From Sphingobacterium alimentarium (GTDB lineage: Bacteria > Bacteroidota > Bacteroidia > Sphingobacteriales > Sphingobacteriaceae): a stretch of DNA of 64,000 nt. Numbering within the stretch: the stretch's first letter is position 1; each line of letters opens with the position of its first letter. The position numbers and the translations under genes are program-made. The notes under the pieces are model-generated. The model was given only the letters and a program-made list of their open reading frames with translations. It was not told the DNA's origin and searched no databases. Of the stretch, positions 42,799-51,231 are shown in pieces. The stretch is from the NCBI RefSeq assembly GCF_004342685.1, contig NZ_SMBZ01000007.1:1-64000 (forward strand), written 5' to 3'.

Positions 42799-43179
42799 TT
42801 AATCCCAATTCAGTGCTTTTTTCTTAATGACATAAATGAATCCCAAGAGCAATAAGCCCATGAAAATAAACATCTCTATCAATCCTTCCATACCAAACTC
42901 CCTGAAGTTTACAGCCCATGGATACATGAAGATAACCTCCACATCAAAAATGACAAACAGGATGGCTACAAGAAAATATTTGATGGAAAATGGTTGACGT
43001 GCATTACCGATGACCTCTACTCCCGATTCAAAAGACGTTAGTTTATTCGCTGTACGCACTTTGGGTCCAATCAGATGTGTGCCTATAATGGTCGTAATTC
43101 CAAACCCCGCCGCAACAACTAATTGAATAAGGATGGGCAGATAATCAACAGGAAGGTTTTGTCCTTGTAAATTTTCCAT
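42799..43179 (-). CDS. nuoA: NADH-quinone oxidoreductase subunit A
   Basis: 126 residues, three helices. Conserved: LTSFESGVEVIGNARQPFSI, then KYFLVAILFVIFDVEVIFMYPWA. First gene of the complex I operon, with its own promoter box 29 bases upstream. Confidence 0.96.
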   Translation of the reverse strand: MENLQGQNLPVDYLPILIQLVVAAGFGITTIIGTHLIGPKVRTANKLTSFESGVEVIGNARQPFSIKYFLVAILFVIFDVEVIFMYPWAVNFREFGMEGLIEMFIFMGLLLLGFIYVIKKKALNWD

Positions 43180-43207
43180 AATATAAGTTTAGTTTTCAGT
43201 TGTAAAG

Positions 43208-43215
43208 CAAATATA
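43208..43215 (-). promoter_or_regulatory. Promoter -7 box of the nuo operon
   Basis: On the minus strand TATATTTG (complement of 43208-43215) lies 28 bases before the nuoA ATG. The -33 region would fall at about 43235-43240, inside the A/T-rich arm of the terminator of the preceding gene, where no clear TTTG is present. Confidence 0.6.
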
Positions 43216-43233
43216 TAACTTTTATCAAAAAAT

Positions 43234-43265
43234 AAAAGGGGAAACTGAAATCAGTTTCCCCTTTT
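43234..43265 (-). terminator. Terminator of the TonB/TPR operon
   Basis: A perfect 15-bp stem: AAAAGGGGAAACTGA (43234-43248) and TCAGTTTCCCCTTTT (43251-43265), tight 2-base centre, with a T-rich run following on the minus strand. It lies 25 bases after the TPR gene stop. Confidence 0.88.
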
Positions 43266-43290
43266 AGAAGATTTGTATTCTTGATTATTA

Positions 43291-45030
43291 TTAATTAATA
43301 AAATCTTTCAACGCCTCTAAGTATTGTGTTGCAACCTCATCACCAGGAGTCAACGCTACTGCTTTTTTGAAAATACCAGCAGCTTTAGCATAATCTTCTT
43401 TTAAGATGTGGTAGTATCCAATTACGTTATAAACATCAGTCAACTTCACAACCTCATCTTCTGTCAACTGCTCACCAGCTGCTTGTTTGTCAGTAAGAAC
43501 TTTCTCTAACTGCGTGAACGCTGGTAAATACAATCCTTTATGCAATTCTGGTTGCTCAGGGTCGATAATATCTAAATTATAATTGCTATAACCTTTGATA
43601 TATAACGCAGGTACTTTGAATTCTGCTGCTGCTGAGTCTGTAGAGTTGATTACTACATCTAAAGCTTTGATTGCATCATTAAATTCTTGAGTCCCGTCTT
43701 CACCAGCTGTTTTCTTTTTGTTACCGGCACGGAAGTTTGCATCACCTACTAAGTAGTTTGCTTCGTAAAACCAAGGTTCTCCTTGTTGTTGAGCTGGAAC
43801 ATTGAAGATAGCTGCTGCCGCTTCGAAGTTCTCAGCATTGAATGCATTTCTACCGTATCCATCTACCTCATTGATCAATTCTTTATCCATTTGCAAAGCT
43901 TTTCCTAAATACTGAAGACCTTTGTTTTTGTCACCAGCCTCGATATTAGAAAAACCGCCGAATAAATAATCAAGTGCAATAAGACGGCTCTCTTCAGCGT
44001 TTGCAAACAATTTGTCAAAGTAACCAACTGCTTTTGCAGGATCTTTATCTTGGTTGATAGCGATCAAACCTAAGTAACGGTATACTTTAGCATCTACACC
44101 CGGTACATTTTCCAATTGAAGAGCTACAGTTTTTAACTCATCATATTTTTGACCAAATACCAAGAAATCCGCGTAACGTACCAATGCATCAGATGATTTA
44201 TCGCCTGTCACCGATAGGTATTTTTTGTAGCTATCTACAGCTTTTGCTACTTGAGCTTCGTACGCTGCTTTTTGCTCATCTGTGTTATCAGGCATACGTT
44301 TAGCGATTTGCAATTCTGTTTCTGCTATCTCGCGATATACCGGACCATAATTTGGATATTCCGCAGCAATCGAGTTATACTGATTCAACGCCTCGTCAAA
44401 AGCGAAAGCACGACGCGTGATTAATGCTTGTTGTACTTTGGCTTTTACTAAATTTGGATCTATATTTAATGCATCACGATAATTTATAAAAGACTGGCTA
44501 TTTTCACCCAATCCTAAGTAAGCATCACCCAATGAAACAGGGATCAATGCATCTTTAGCATTTTTGGCTTTTGCTTGTGATAAATAGTCTACCGCCTTCG
44601 CATAATCGGGCTTAGGTGCATCAATGTATGCTTTACCAATATAATATAACGGTAAATAGTCTTTTTTGCCTAAACTAGATGTTGCTTGAGTGAACTTTTG
44701 CTCAGCGGCTGCTACATTATTTTTTTCTAATTCTACGATACCTAAACCCACTGTATTTAATGCTTCTTTAGGAGCATTCGTAATACCATTGTTAAAAGCC
44801 CATGTAGCGGAATCCAATTTTTCATTCACTAAATACACTTGACCTAAGTAAAAATGGTTTTCTCCATCTTTTGGCTTTTTAGCAACTAAATTTTGTAAGA
44901 TGCTTTTAGCTTTATCATATTGCTCTGCATCAAGAGCCGCTTTCGCATCTTTTAAACTTTGAGCATTAGCAGTGCTTACTACAGCTCCTGCCGCTAATAA
45001 ACTCAAAAACAATTTGCTTTTTGTCATCAT
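43291..45030 (-). CDS. Exported TPR-repeat protein
   Basis: 579 residues with a signal peptide (about 1-23, ending STANAQ). The rest is tetratricopeptide repeats: AEQYDKAKSILQNLVAKKPK, KDGENHFYLGQVYLVNEKLD, FDEALNQYNSIAAEYPNYG and a last one DYAKAAGIFKKAVALTPGDE. TPR proteins act as protein-binding scaffolds; this one should lie in the periplasm or at the outer membrane. It follows the PstS-like gene by 25 bases and closes the exbB-exbD-exbD-tonB operon, a gene order often seen in Bacteroidota, so it may support TonB-linked envelope function. Either of two adjacent Met codons could be the start. Confidence 0.88.
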   Translation of the reverse strand: MMTKSKLFLSLLAAGAVVSTANAQSLKDAKAALDAEQYDKAKSILQNLVAKKPKDGENHFYLGQVYLVNEKLDSATWAFNNGITNAPKEALNTVGLGIVELEKNNVAAAEQKFTQATSSLGKKDYLPLYYIGKAYIDAPKPDYAKAVDYLSQAKAKNAKDALIPVSLGDAYLGLGENSQSFINYRDALNIDPNLVKAKVQQALITRRAFAFDEALNQYNSIAAEYPNYGPVYREIAETELQIAKRMPDNTDEQKAAYEAQVAKAVDSYKKYLSVTGDKSSDALVRYADFLVFGQKYDELKTVALQLENVPGVDAKVYRYLGLIAINQDKDPAKAVGYFDKLFANAEESRLIALDYLFGGFSNIEAGDKNKGLQYLGKALQMDKELINEVDGYGRNAFNAENFEAAAAIFNVPAQQQGEPWFYEANYLVGDANFRAGNKKKTAGEDGTQEFNDAIKALDVVINSTDSAAAEFKVPALYIKGYSNYNLDIIDPEQPELHKGLYLPAFTQLEKVLTDKQAAGEQLTEDEVVKLTDVYNVIGYYHILKEDYAKAAGIFKKAVALTPGDEVATQYLEALKDFIN

Positions 45031-45055
45031 TCTATTTATGTTCTTTAGTTATTTA

Positions 45056-45961
45056 CTAATTTATTTTATCTCTCACTATAATTTCTCTTCCCGGCATCTT
45101 TGCAGGTAATAAACCTGATTTCAATACTATACGCTGTCCTCTATCACCAGTTAGAAAAGCCGAGAATCCCATACCTAATCCCAAATGTGGCTGGTAGTTC
45201 AAGATCTTAACCTCTCTGCGCAACGGATATTCGCCCGTAGATAAGGAGGCTTGAGTCGGCTTGACGTACTTCGGCGTGGCCAAAGTGTCATTCAACACGC
45301 TCAAGATACGAATTTTATCTTTTTCTGTGAAAGAACTTTGCAAAGATAAATATTGATTGTAGCTCATAATCCCAATTTGATTATTCCCTTCTGCTACAGT
45401 TGTCAGTATGCTATCTGCTGTACCTTTCACTTGAATATACGTATTCGCTATTTTATCTATTTTACCCAGTTCTCTAAAATATCTTATGACACTAGAATTT
45501 GGGTTGTCAATAACAAGGGATTTGCCGGCTACAGCTCTACCTGTCATTAAATCAATTACATCCGATGTTTTAATCGTCGTATCTTGACCTGCTCTGCTTA
45601 CCATTACTACAGCATCGTAAGCTATAGAATATATTCTTGGCACCACTGATCTTTCATCAAAAGATTTACGTTCAACTTCTGTCAACTCTCGCGAAAGAAT
45701 AATAATAGAAGCGTCACCTTTGATTAAATCATTTACTGCCTGTACTTCTGGCTTGCTTACTAATTTAACCTTTGCGTTATAATACGAACTCTCAAAGACC
45801 TCTTTTTGCTCTATAATAATCGGAAGCAATGACTCGTCGACCAATACCGACACTTCTCCGGATAATATATCATCCTTATTACTTTTTTGCTTGGCGTCTT
45901 GACATGAAGTCAAGAAAACAACAGCAGTAACAACATATATAATCTTATAGAACAAATTCAT
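45056..45961 (-). CDS. PstS-like substrate-binding lipoprotein
   Basis: 301 residues from the ATG at 45961 (an upstream TTG at 45967 adds two residues and is less likely). The lipoprotein signal ends FLTSC. The periplasmic-binding fold of the phosphate-binding PstS/PBP-like type shows SVLVDESLLPIIIEQKEVFE, IKGDASIIILSRELTEVERK, IAYDAVVMVS, and NPNSSVIRYFRELGKI with the Ser/Arg phosphate-like loop. No pstCAB genes follow; it is instead inside the TonB operon between a small membrane gene and the TPR gene. A phosphate-uptake role is therefore unsure; the ligand is not known. Confidence 0.82.
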   Translation of the reverse strand: MNLFYKIIYVVTAVVFLTSCQDAKQKSNKDDILSGEVSVLVDESLLPIIIEQKEVFESSYYNAKVKLVSKPEVQAVNDLIKGDASIIILSRELTEVERKSFDERSVVPRIYSIAYDAVVMVSRAGQDTTIKTSDVIDLMTGRAVAGKSLVIDNPNSSVIRYFRELGKIDKIANTYIQVKGTADSILTTVAEGNNQIGIMSYNQYLSLQSSFTEKDKIRILSVLNDTLATPKYVKPTQASLSTGEYPLRREVKILNYQPHLGLGMGFSAFLTGDRGQRIVLKSGLLPAKMPGREIIVRDKIN

Positions 45962-46009
45962 TACCAATATGATTAACTAAACAATCAAAGGATTAATCCT
46001 TAACATTTT

Positions 46010-46249
46010 TTAACGAAAGTTATTTTGCCACAAGCGTGCAAAACGCATAAAAGAATATACGATTAGCAAAATACCAAACATATTCTTATATGTCTTATCA
46101 ATATCGATTGGAAAATCTTTCCAAAAGATTATCAGTAAACCTATGATGAAATAAAATAAAAACATGCATAGGCCTAAAATAGACAGAAATCGCTTTGTTG
46201 GCGATTTCTGTCTAAATTTATTGTTATCCATTCCTGAATTATAACTCAT
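46010..46249 (-). CDS. Small two-helix membrane protein, unknown
   Basis: 79 residues with hydrophilic basic N-terminus and two transmembrane helices (about 22-44 and 55-72: FLSILGLCMFLFYFIIGLLI, MFGILLIVYSFMRFA). I recognise no family. Its ATG overlaps the tonB stop by one base (TAATG), so it is translated with TonB. Equivalent small genes often occur at this place in Bacteroidota tonB operons. Confidence 0.7.
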   Translation of the reverse strand: MSYNSGMDNNKFRQKSPTKRFLSILGLCMFLFYFIIGLLIIFWKDFPIDIDKTYKNMFGILLIVYSFMRFARLWQNNFR

Positions 46250-47130
46250 TACATGTTAGTTAAATCCAAACGAATAGGAAGTGAATATGCGACACGTACT
46301 GGACGACCGTTTTGGATACCTGGGCTCCATTTTTTAGCTTTTTTCAATAAGTTGATAGCAGCTTGGCCAGTTCCGTATGATAAGTCACGTTGCACTTTGA
46401 TATCTGTCAATGAACCGTCTTTCTCAACTACGAATGTCACTTGTACTGTTCCTTTTACGTTAGCATCAATTGCTGATTGTGGATATTGATAGTTATCCCC
46501 GATCCATTTACGGAAAGCGTTCAAACCACCCGGCGGTTCTGGTTGGATCTCCACGGATTGGAAGATCTCATCCGCATTACCTGTTCCACCTTCGACTCCT
46601 TTCGTACTACCTGTTGCAGCACCCGCTACATCTTTTGTACCCCATTTACCTTCGGTAGTAATGCTTCCACCTTTCATACCTTTCATCGCTACAGGACCGA
46701 TAAGTTTTTTCTTATCTGTAGCTTCTTCTACTGTGGCCACTTCTTCAGTCACGGCCTTTTCCTTAGGAACAGGCTTGATTTCTGGAAGAGCAACGACGTC
46801 TAGCGCGGGCTTAGATTCGGCTATTTTAGGAGCCTCTTCCTGTACCACAGGCTTTTCTTCTTCTTCAGGAAGCTTTTCAGCTAGATCCTCTAAAGTCACT
46901 TCTTCAGTAAATGCAATTTCTTCTTTAGGTCCATCATTACTGCTGAAAAGATCTAAATTGAAAGCTTGCGGAATACTAAATACTGCTACCACTGCGGCTA
47001 CAATAGCCATCGCCGTGTTAGTGGCTTTAGGGCCTAATTTACGTAGCTCGTAAGCTCCGTAAGATTTATTCCTATTTTCGAAGACTACGTCAAGCCACTC
47101 ACTTTTAAATATATTTAATTTTTCAAACAT
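46249..47130 (-). CDS. tonB: TonB-family energy transducer
   Basis: 293 residues. Cytoplasmic N-terminus SEWLDVVFENRNKSYGAYEL then RKLG, a transmembrane helix (about 37-57), an acidic/Pro-rich periplasmic spacer (EEEEKPVVQEEAPKIAESKP), and a TonB C-terminal domain (about 205-290) with YPQSAIDANVKGTVQVTFVV and a final WSPGIQNGRPVRVAYSLPIR. Carries proton-motive energy from ExbB/ExbD to outer-membrane receptors such as the one at the right end of the window. It starts 35 bases after the second exbD. Confidence 0.92.
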   Translation of the reverse strand: MFEKLNIFKSEWLDVVFENRNKSYGAYELRKLGPKATNTAMAIVAAVVAVFSIPQAFNLDLFSSNDGPKEEIAFTEEVTLEDLAEKLPEEEEKPVVQEEAPKIAESKPALDVVALPEIKPVPKEKAVTEEVATVEEATDKKKLIGPVAMKGMKGGSITTEGKWGTKDVAGAATGSTKGVEGGTGNADEIFQSVEIQPEPPGGLNAFRKWIGDNYQYPQSAIDANVKGTVQVTFVVEKDGSLTDIKVQRDLSYGTGQAAINLLKKAKKWSPGIQNGRPVRVAYSLPIRLDLTNM

Positions 47131-47165
47131 ATTAGTATATTTTTATGAAAGCCTTTACGACGATA

Positions 47166-47723
47166 CTAGTCGTTATAAAGATTTTCTTTTTTCAATAGCT
47201 CAATTTCGTCATCCATGATACGGTTAGATATCATATAACGTTTTATGTCTACAATCTTCATTTCATCCAACGCGTCAATGATATTACGCGTTACTGATTT
47301 TTCGCTTGGACGGATTACCACGATTACATCTTTTCCTCCAGCTTGTTGTGGAACAAGCTTTTGCATTTTCAATAATACGCTACGTAATCCTTCATTGCTA
47401 TAATCAATTACTGTTGGACCTTGAAGAGGATTCTTAACATCGCCTTGATACCATACAAGCTTGTCATCAGAACCCAATACTAGGGTCACACTACGGTGCT
47501 CATCCACGTCTACGTCAGTATTCTTGTCCTGCTCAACGTTTTTGTCTGGCATCGCAACGTCCATGGCTTGCGGCTTATTCAACGATGTTGTCAACATAAA
47601 GAAAGTAATCAATAAGAATGCCAAGTCTACCATGGCTGTAAGATCGACCTTACCGCCATTTTTCTTAGATCTTACTTTTCCTCCTTTTCCTCCTTTACCG
47701 GAGTCTTGATTTAATTCTGCCAT
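47166..47723 (-). CDS. exbD: ExbD-type biopolymer transport protein (second copy)
   Basis: 185 residues. A Gly/Lys-rich N-terminal tail (DSGKGGKGGKVRSKKNGGK) precedes VDLTAMVDLAFLLITFFMLT, the single helix with the proton-relaying Asp. The periplasmic part ends with MKIVDIKRYMISNRIMDDEI. Two ExbD paralogues in tandem are typical of this phylum; they may form a mixed stator. 14 bases separate it from the first copy. Confidence 0.92.
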   Translation of the reverse strand: MAELNQDSGKGGKGGKVRSKKNGGKVDLTAMVDLAFLLITFFMLTTSLNKPQAMDVAMPDKNVEQDKNTDVDVDEHRSVTLVLGSDDKLVWYQGDVKNPLQGPTVIDYSNEGLRSVLLKMQKLVPQQAGGKDVIVVIRPSEKSVTRNIIDALDEMKIVDIKRYMISNRIMDDEIELLKKENLYND

Positions 47724-47737
47724 CTAATTATTAATTA

Positions 47738-48394
47738 TTAATCAGCTTTAAGACCAGTTACAAAACTGAACTTATTTTGTTTCTGATTACGTAATGTCTC
47801 AATTATCAAATTCAAACTTGGGAACTTCTCATCCGCATCCGCTTTAATAGCTACTGTCATAAGTTCGATATCATCCGGATCTTTTCCGTCTTCCATCGCT
47901 TTGTTACGCAATATATTAGCTGATGCTACACGAGCTTCTTTTACCCAAGAGAACAATTCGTTCGTTAGATTCTGTGTAGAATCTACAGGGATACCTCTTT
48001 GCTTTTCTGCTGTTCTTTCCGAATCGTTTGCAGCTAACAAAGTTTTCATCGCTTTGATCGACACTCCAAAATCTTCTAGACCTTTGAATTTAGCGTATTC
48101 TTCTGGTGAGAATTCCATTCCGTATTTGCTAGCCATTCTTTGCAATGTCTCTACGCGTACATTTGGATCGCTCATTTTAAAGAATACTTTTCCTTCATCA
48201 CCTACTGTGATAATCGCTAAATTTCCATCAGGTAATTTAGCTTGAGAGTACGAAGGTGCTGTATCCACAGTCAGAGTCTCAGGTTGTCTAGCTGTAGCTG
48301 TAAGAACGAAGAATGTTAGAAGCAAGAAAGATACATCACACATCGCGGTCATATCGATCGATGTACTGGCTCTTTTTACTTTTGCTTTACCCAT
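47738..48394 (-). CDS. exbD: ExbD-type biopolymer transport protein (first copy)
   Basis: 218 residues. STSIDMTAMCDVSFLLLTFF carries the membrane Asp; the periplasmic domain is longer than that of the second copy (segment RMASKYGMEFSPEEYAKFKG), ending NLIIETLRNQKQNKFSFVTG. Starts 99 bases after exbB. Confidence 0.92.
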   Translation of the reverse strand: MGKAKVKRASTSIDMTAMCDVSFLLLTFFVLTATARQPETLTVDTAPSYSQAKLPDGNLAIITVGDEGKVFFKMSDPNVRVETLQRMASKYGMEFSPEEYAKFKGLEDFGVSIKAMKTLLAANDSERTAEKQRGIPVDSTQNLTNELFSWVKEARVASANILRNKAMEDGKDPDDIELMTVAIKADADEKFPSLNLIIETLRNQKQNKFSFVTGLKAD

Positions 48395-48493
48395 TTCTTT
48401 AACCTTTATTTATTAACAACTCTATTCGTTTACTTAATGATGCTTTTGAATTTCACTTTCCATAAAAAAAGTTGAAATATTTTTTAGCACATC

Positions 48494-49324
48494 TTATTTG
48501 TGGTTCGCAGCGTAAGTTTGAACGATTGAGAAACCAGCTTCGTCGATAGAATAAGTTAATTTGTCAATTTTAGCAGTCAAGATGTTGTACATGATGATCG
48601 CGAATGTTGAAGTAGCGATACCTGTAGCTGTGTTGATAAGGGCCTCAGAGATACCGTTTGCTAATTTAGCTGAATCTGGAGCGCCACCTGTCGCTAATGC
48701 AGAGAAGGCCTTGATCATACCTGTTACCGTACCTAATAGACCTGTCAACGTACCAATAGACACTAATGTAGCTAGTACGTTTAAGTTTTTCTCTAACATA
48801 GGCATTTCTAATGCTGTAGTCTCTTCAATCTCTTTTTGGATTGCTAAAGCCGATTTTTCTGCATCTAAGCCTGGGTTAGCTTCTACATCTTTGTATTTCA
48901 ATAAACCCGCTTTGATTACGTTTGCAACAGAACCTTTTTGTTTGTCACACTCAGAAATAGCAGAGTCAATGCTTCCTGTTTTTAATAATGATTGTACTTT
49001 TCTTACGAAGTTACCTACGTTACCTGTACCTGAAGCTTTACCAATCACGATGAAACGCTCGATTGAGAAAACCCATACCATCAAGAATAAACCGATTAAC
49101 ACAGGTACGACAACACCTGCATGGTAAACCATACCACCATAGTTACCTGGTAGAGGTTGATTCTCACGATTGCCATCGATAAAGTTGCTTGGATTACCCA
49201 TTACATAATTCCAAATAAGGTATCCAATTACGAAACAAATAACGATTGCTAAACTCGCAAATAAATTACCTGAATTGCCACTTTCTTGTTTTGCTGGGCT
49301 AGTAGTTTTTGGTGCGTTTGCCAT
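48494..49324 (-). CDS. exbB: MotA/TolQ/ExbB proton-channel protein
   Basis: 276 residues with an N-terminal helix (about 25-45), a second near 75-95 (VLIGLFLMVWVFSIERFIVI) and the conserved pair LNVLATLVSIGTLTGLLGTV followed by TGMIKAFSAL, plus a last helix GISEALINTATGIATSTFAI. Powers TonB with the proton gradient together with ExbD. First gene of the operon; the ATG follows a strong promoter after a leader of about 90 bases. Confidence 0.92.
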   Translation of the reverse strand: MANAPKTTSPAKQESGNSGNLFASLAIVICFVIGYLIWNYVMGNPSNFIDGNRENQPLPGNYGGMVYHAGVVVPVLIGLFLMVWVFSIERFIVIGKASGTGNVGNFVRKVQSLLKTGSIDSAISECDKQKGSVANVIKAGLLKYKDVEANPGLDAEKSALAIQKEIEETTALEMPMLEKNLNVLATLVSIGTLTGLLGTVTGMIKAFSALATGGAPDSAKLANGISEALINTATGIATSTFAIIMYNILTAKIDKLTYSIDEAGFSIVQTYAANHK

Positions 49325-49422
49325 TTTTACTAAGTTTTAGATTTTTACTGTTGTTTAATTATTATGTTTAATTCTATTAAAATAATGCAAAATTGTTGGC
49401 ATCATTTTGACTACTGTCAAAA

Positions 49423-49452
49423 CAAATATACTATTTTGATATAAATTTCAAA
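49423..49452 (-). promoter_or_regulatory. Promoter of the exbB-exbD-exbD-tonB operon
   Basis: On the minus strand TTTG (complement of 49449-49452), 18 bases, TATATTTG (complement of 49423-49430): a near-perfect Bacteroidota promoter. The transcript would have an untranslated leader of about 90 bases before the ATG at 49324. Confidence 0.75.
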
Positions 49453-49723
49453 TTTTTCAAGTGTTTTTTATAATTCTTTTTTTGGACGTCTATAAGAACG
49501 AGCAGCGCAGCAATCCTATTCTTATGTGTGATTTTTAGAATGTCCATTTATAGAATATAATGCAATAAAAACTATTTTTTTTTGTATATCCAAATTAATC
49601 AGGGCATTCCGTATAAAAATAAGTAAGCAAACACTTACCAACATTGAAGCTAGATATTCACACCCACCTTACCTTTCAGTATGTAACAATCTTTGAATAA
49701 ACTGGTTATACAGTCAAATTATT
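49453..49723. other. Intergenic stretch upstream of the exbB promoter
   Basis: AT-rich, no open frame with gene-like features. A weak hairpin, GTAAG...CTTAC near 49624-49638, was the only structure seen; no convincing terminator for the SUI1-type gene was found. Confidence 0.4.
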
Positions 49724-50071
49724 CTATCCACCTACGAGTTTGACCTGATAACCAAGGATTTTTAATATTTCATGGATCTTGAGTTTAAAATCTCCTTGTA
49801 CCAAGATTTCTCCATTTTTAGCACTTCCACCCACACCACACTTTTGCTTTAATAACTTTGCTAAATCCTCTAAATCCTCCTCACGTCCAATAAAACCATC
49901 CACTATTGTTACAACCTTTCCTTTGCGGGATTTCTTGTCTAATTGTATTTTTAACTTTTGCTGCTGCACAGGTAAAGTATCCACGTCTTGCTCGTTGTTC
50001 ATCTCATACGCGTAAGAATCGTCTGTGGAATACACAATACCTTCGAAGCGTTGTTTCTTTTGCTTTGCCAT
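49724..50071 (-). CDS. SUI1/eIF1-type translation factor (YciH-like)
   Basis: 115 residues. The SUI1 fold is in the C-terminal 75: KKSRKGKVVTIVDGFIGREE, then LAKLLKQKCGVGGSAKNGEI with the conserved CGxGG loop and LVQGDF. The basic N-terminus (MAKQKKQRF) precedes it. Related bacterial YciH proteins affect start-codon fidelity; role here inferred. It starts 15 bases after the lipid-kinase gene, so co-transcription is likely. Confidence 0.92.
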   Translation of the reverse strand: MAKQKKQRFEGIVYSTDDSYAYEMNNEQDVDTLPVQQQKLKIQLDKKSRKGKVVTIVDGFIGREEDLEDLAKLLKQKCGVGGSAKNGEILVQGDFKLKIHEILKILGYQVKLVGG

Positions 50072-50086
50072 ACTATAACTTAAAAC

Positions 50087-50962
50087 TTAACAGATTATAT
50101 TGAGCGCATTAGGCTGCACCTGAATATGTAGATTGCCCGCAAGTGCTATCGGCTCTCCATCCACGTGAATAGGCCCGTCGTCCACGCGCTTTATCAGAAT
50201 ATCCCTACCCGGGATGATCTCCACGTATTCCGACTGGTCTGCCGACCGATTGAAAAGATGAAATACCATCATGGGTAATATATATAAGGGGAACTTATGT
50301 ACTATACATACATCCAGTAGCCCATCATTGACCGAAGCATTGGGCGCGATATAAGCGTTGTTGCCATATTGCGGGGAATTAGCCACCGAGATCATAAAGG
50401 CCTCACGCTCGTAATGCTGACCATCAATAGTCAGTTCATATTTGCAAGGCTTATAATTACTAATAACATTAATTGCCGAGCGTAGGTAGCCAATGGGACC
50501 GCGAATAGAATCATTTGCAAATCTATCGGATACCGAAGCGTCAAATCCCAAACCTGCGATATTAAAAAAAGGCTTGCCATTGACAATACCACAATCGACC
50601 CCTGCTGTCTCGAAGCGATTCAAGCGCTTGATGGCCGCTGTTTCATTCATCGGGATGCCTAAGTATAATGCAAGACCATTGCCCGATCCCTCAGGAATAA
50701 TGCCCAATGGGATATTTGACCCAATCAATGCCGCGCCAAGCTCGTTGATTGTACCATCACCGCCCACTGCTACTACCGCGTCATACTGCTCTTCCACCGC
50801 CATCTTACCCAATTCATAGGCATGGCCTGCTCGCGAAGTCTGCTGGAAAGTAGGCTTAAACTTTTTTAAATCCAACACCTCCAAGACTTTCGAATTGAAA
50901 GCAGTTTTTTTCTTGCCTCCCGAAATGGGATTAATAACAAATAGAATATTCTTCTGTTCCAT
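50087..50962 (-). CDS. Diacylglycerol/lipid kinase (YegS/DgkB family)
   Basis: 291 residues from the ATG at 50962; the TTG at 50974 is rejected since MEQKNILFVINPISGG is the usual start. Catalytic domain: INPISGGKKK, VAVGGDGTINELGAALIGSN and GIIPEGSGNGLALYLGIP, giving the GGDGT nucleotide site and the PxGSGN loop. The C-terminal sandwich ends with HVDGEPIALAGNLHIQVQPN. Phosphorylates diacylglycerol or a similar lipid in membrane turnover. Divergent from metK. Confidence 0.92.
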   Translation of the reverse strand: MEQKNILFVINPISGGKKKTAFNSKVLEVLDLKKFKPTFQQTSRAGHAYELGKMAVEEQYDAVVAVGGDGTINELGAALIGSNIPLGIIPEGSGNGLALYLGIPMNETAAIKRLNRFETAGVDCGIVNGKPFFNIAGLGFDASVSDRFANDSIRGPIGYLRSAINVISNYKPCKYELTIDGQHYEREAFMISVANSPQYGNNAYIAPNASVNDGLLDVCIVHKFPLYILPMMVFHLFNRSADQSEYVEIIPGRDILIKRVDDGPIHVDGEPIALAGNLHIQVQPNALNIIC

Positions 50963-51034
50963 ATCTATAATCAACCGAGTAAATATAATCTAAATTTCAC
51001 GATGTATAAAAATTAATATAATCCACCAAGCGTA

Positions 51035-51065
51035 TTGTGATAATAATAAAAGTGTTGTAACTTTG
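51035..51065 (+). promoter_or_regulatory. Promoter of the metK leader
   Basis: TTG (51035-51037, in TATTGTG), 20 bases, then TAACTTTG (51058-51065). Transcription would start near 51070, just before the riboswitch-like element and about 160 bases before metK. Confidence 0.7.
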
Positions 51066-51079
51066 CGACCAAATAAAAA

Positions 51080-51153
51080 TGTGGACTGATTTGCATTTTA
51101 CAAATCTTAAGTAAAAAGGGAGATTGCAACCACGAAAAAAAAGTGCTAAAAAC
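51080..51153 (+). ncRNA. SAM-II (SAM_alpha) riboswitch in the metK leader
   Basis: The leader RNA matches the SAM-II layout: a stem GTGG (51081-51084) with CCACG (51130-51134), and inside the loop the conserved UGAUUUG (51087-51093) and AUUGCAA (51123-51129). After a poly-A spacer comes AAGUGCUAAAAA (51141-51152). In the known alphaproteobacterial consensus these are GUGG-UGAUUUG, CUUGCAGCCACG and AAGUCGCUAAAAA, in the same order. The loop holds a 28-29 base insert between the two conserved parts, longer than usual. SAM-II binds S-adenosylmethionine, the product of MetK, so this would be feedback control. The 3' part GUGCUA (51143-51148) is complementary to UAGCAC (51187-51192), offering an alternative hairpin. 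Found by eye; a covariance-model search was not possible. Confidence 0.82.
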
Positions 51154-51231
51154 CATTCTATCTTGTTTTTCACTTCTATCTGTCGATAGCACCTCTCCTT
51201 TATTTTAATATCGAAAAAAACAAAAATAATT

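Noticed and set aside
48561-49127. 188-codon ORF opposite exbB
   Set aside because: Fully antisense to a clear exbB gene, with no promoter box or family features; a shadow of the sense codon pattern.
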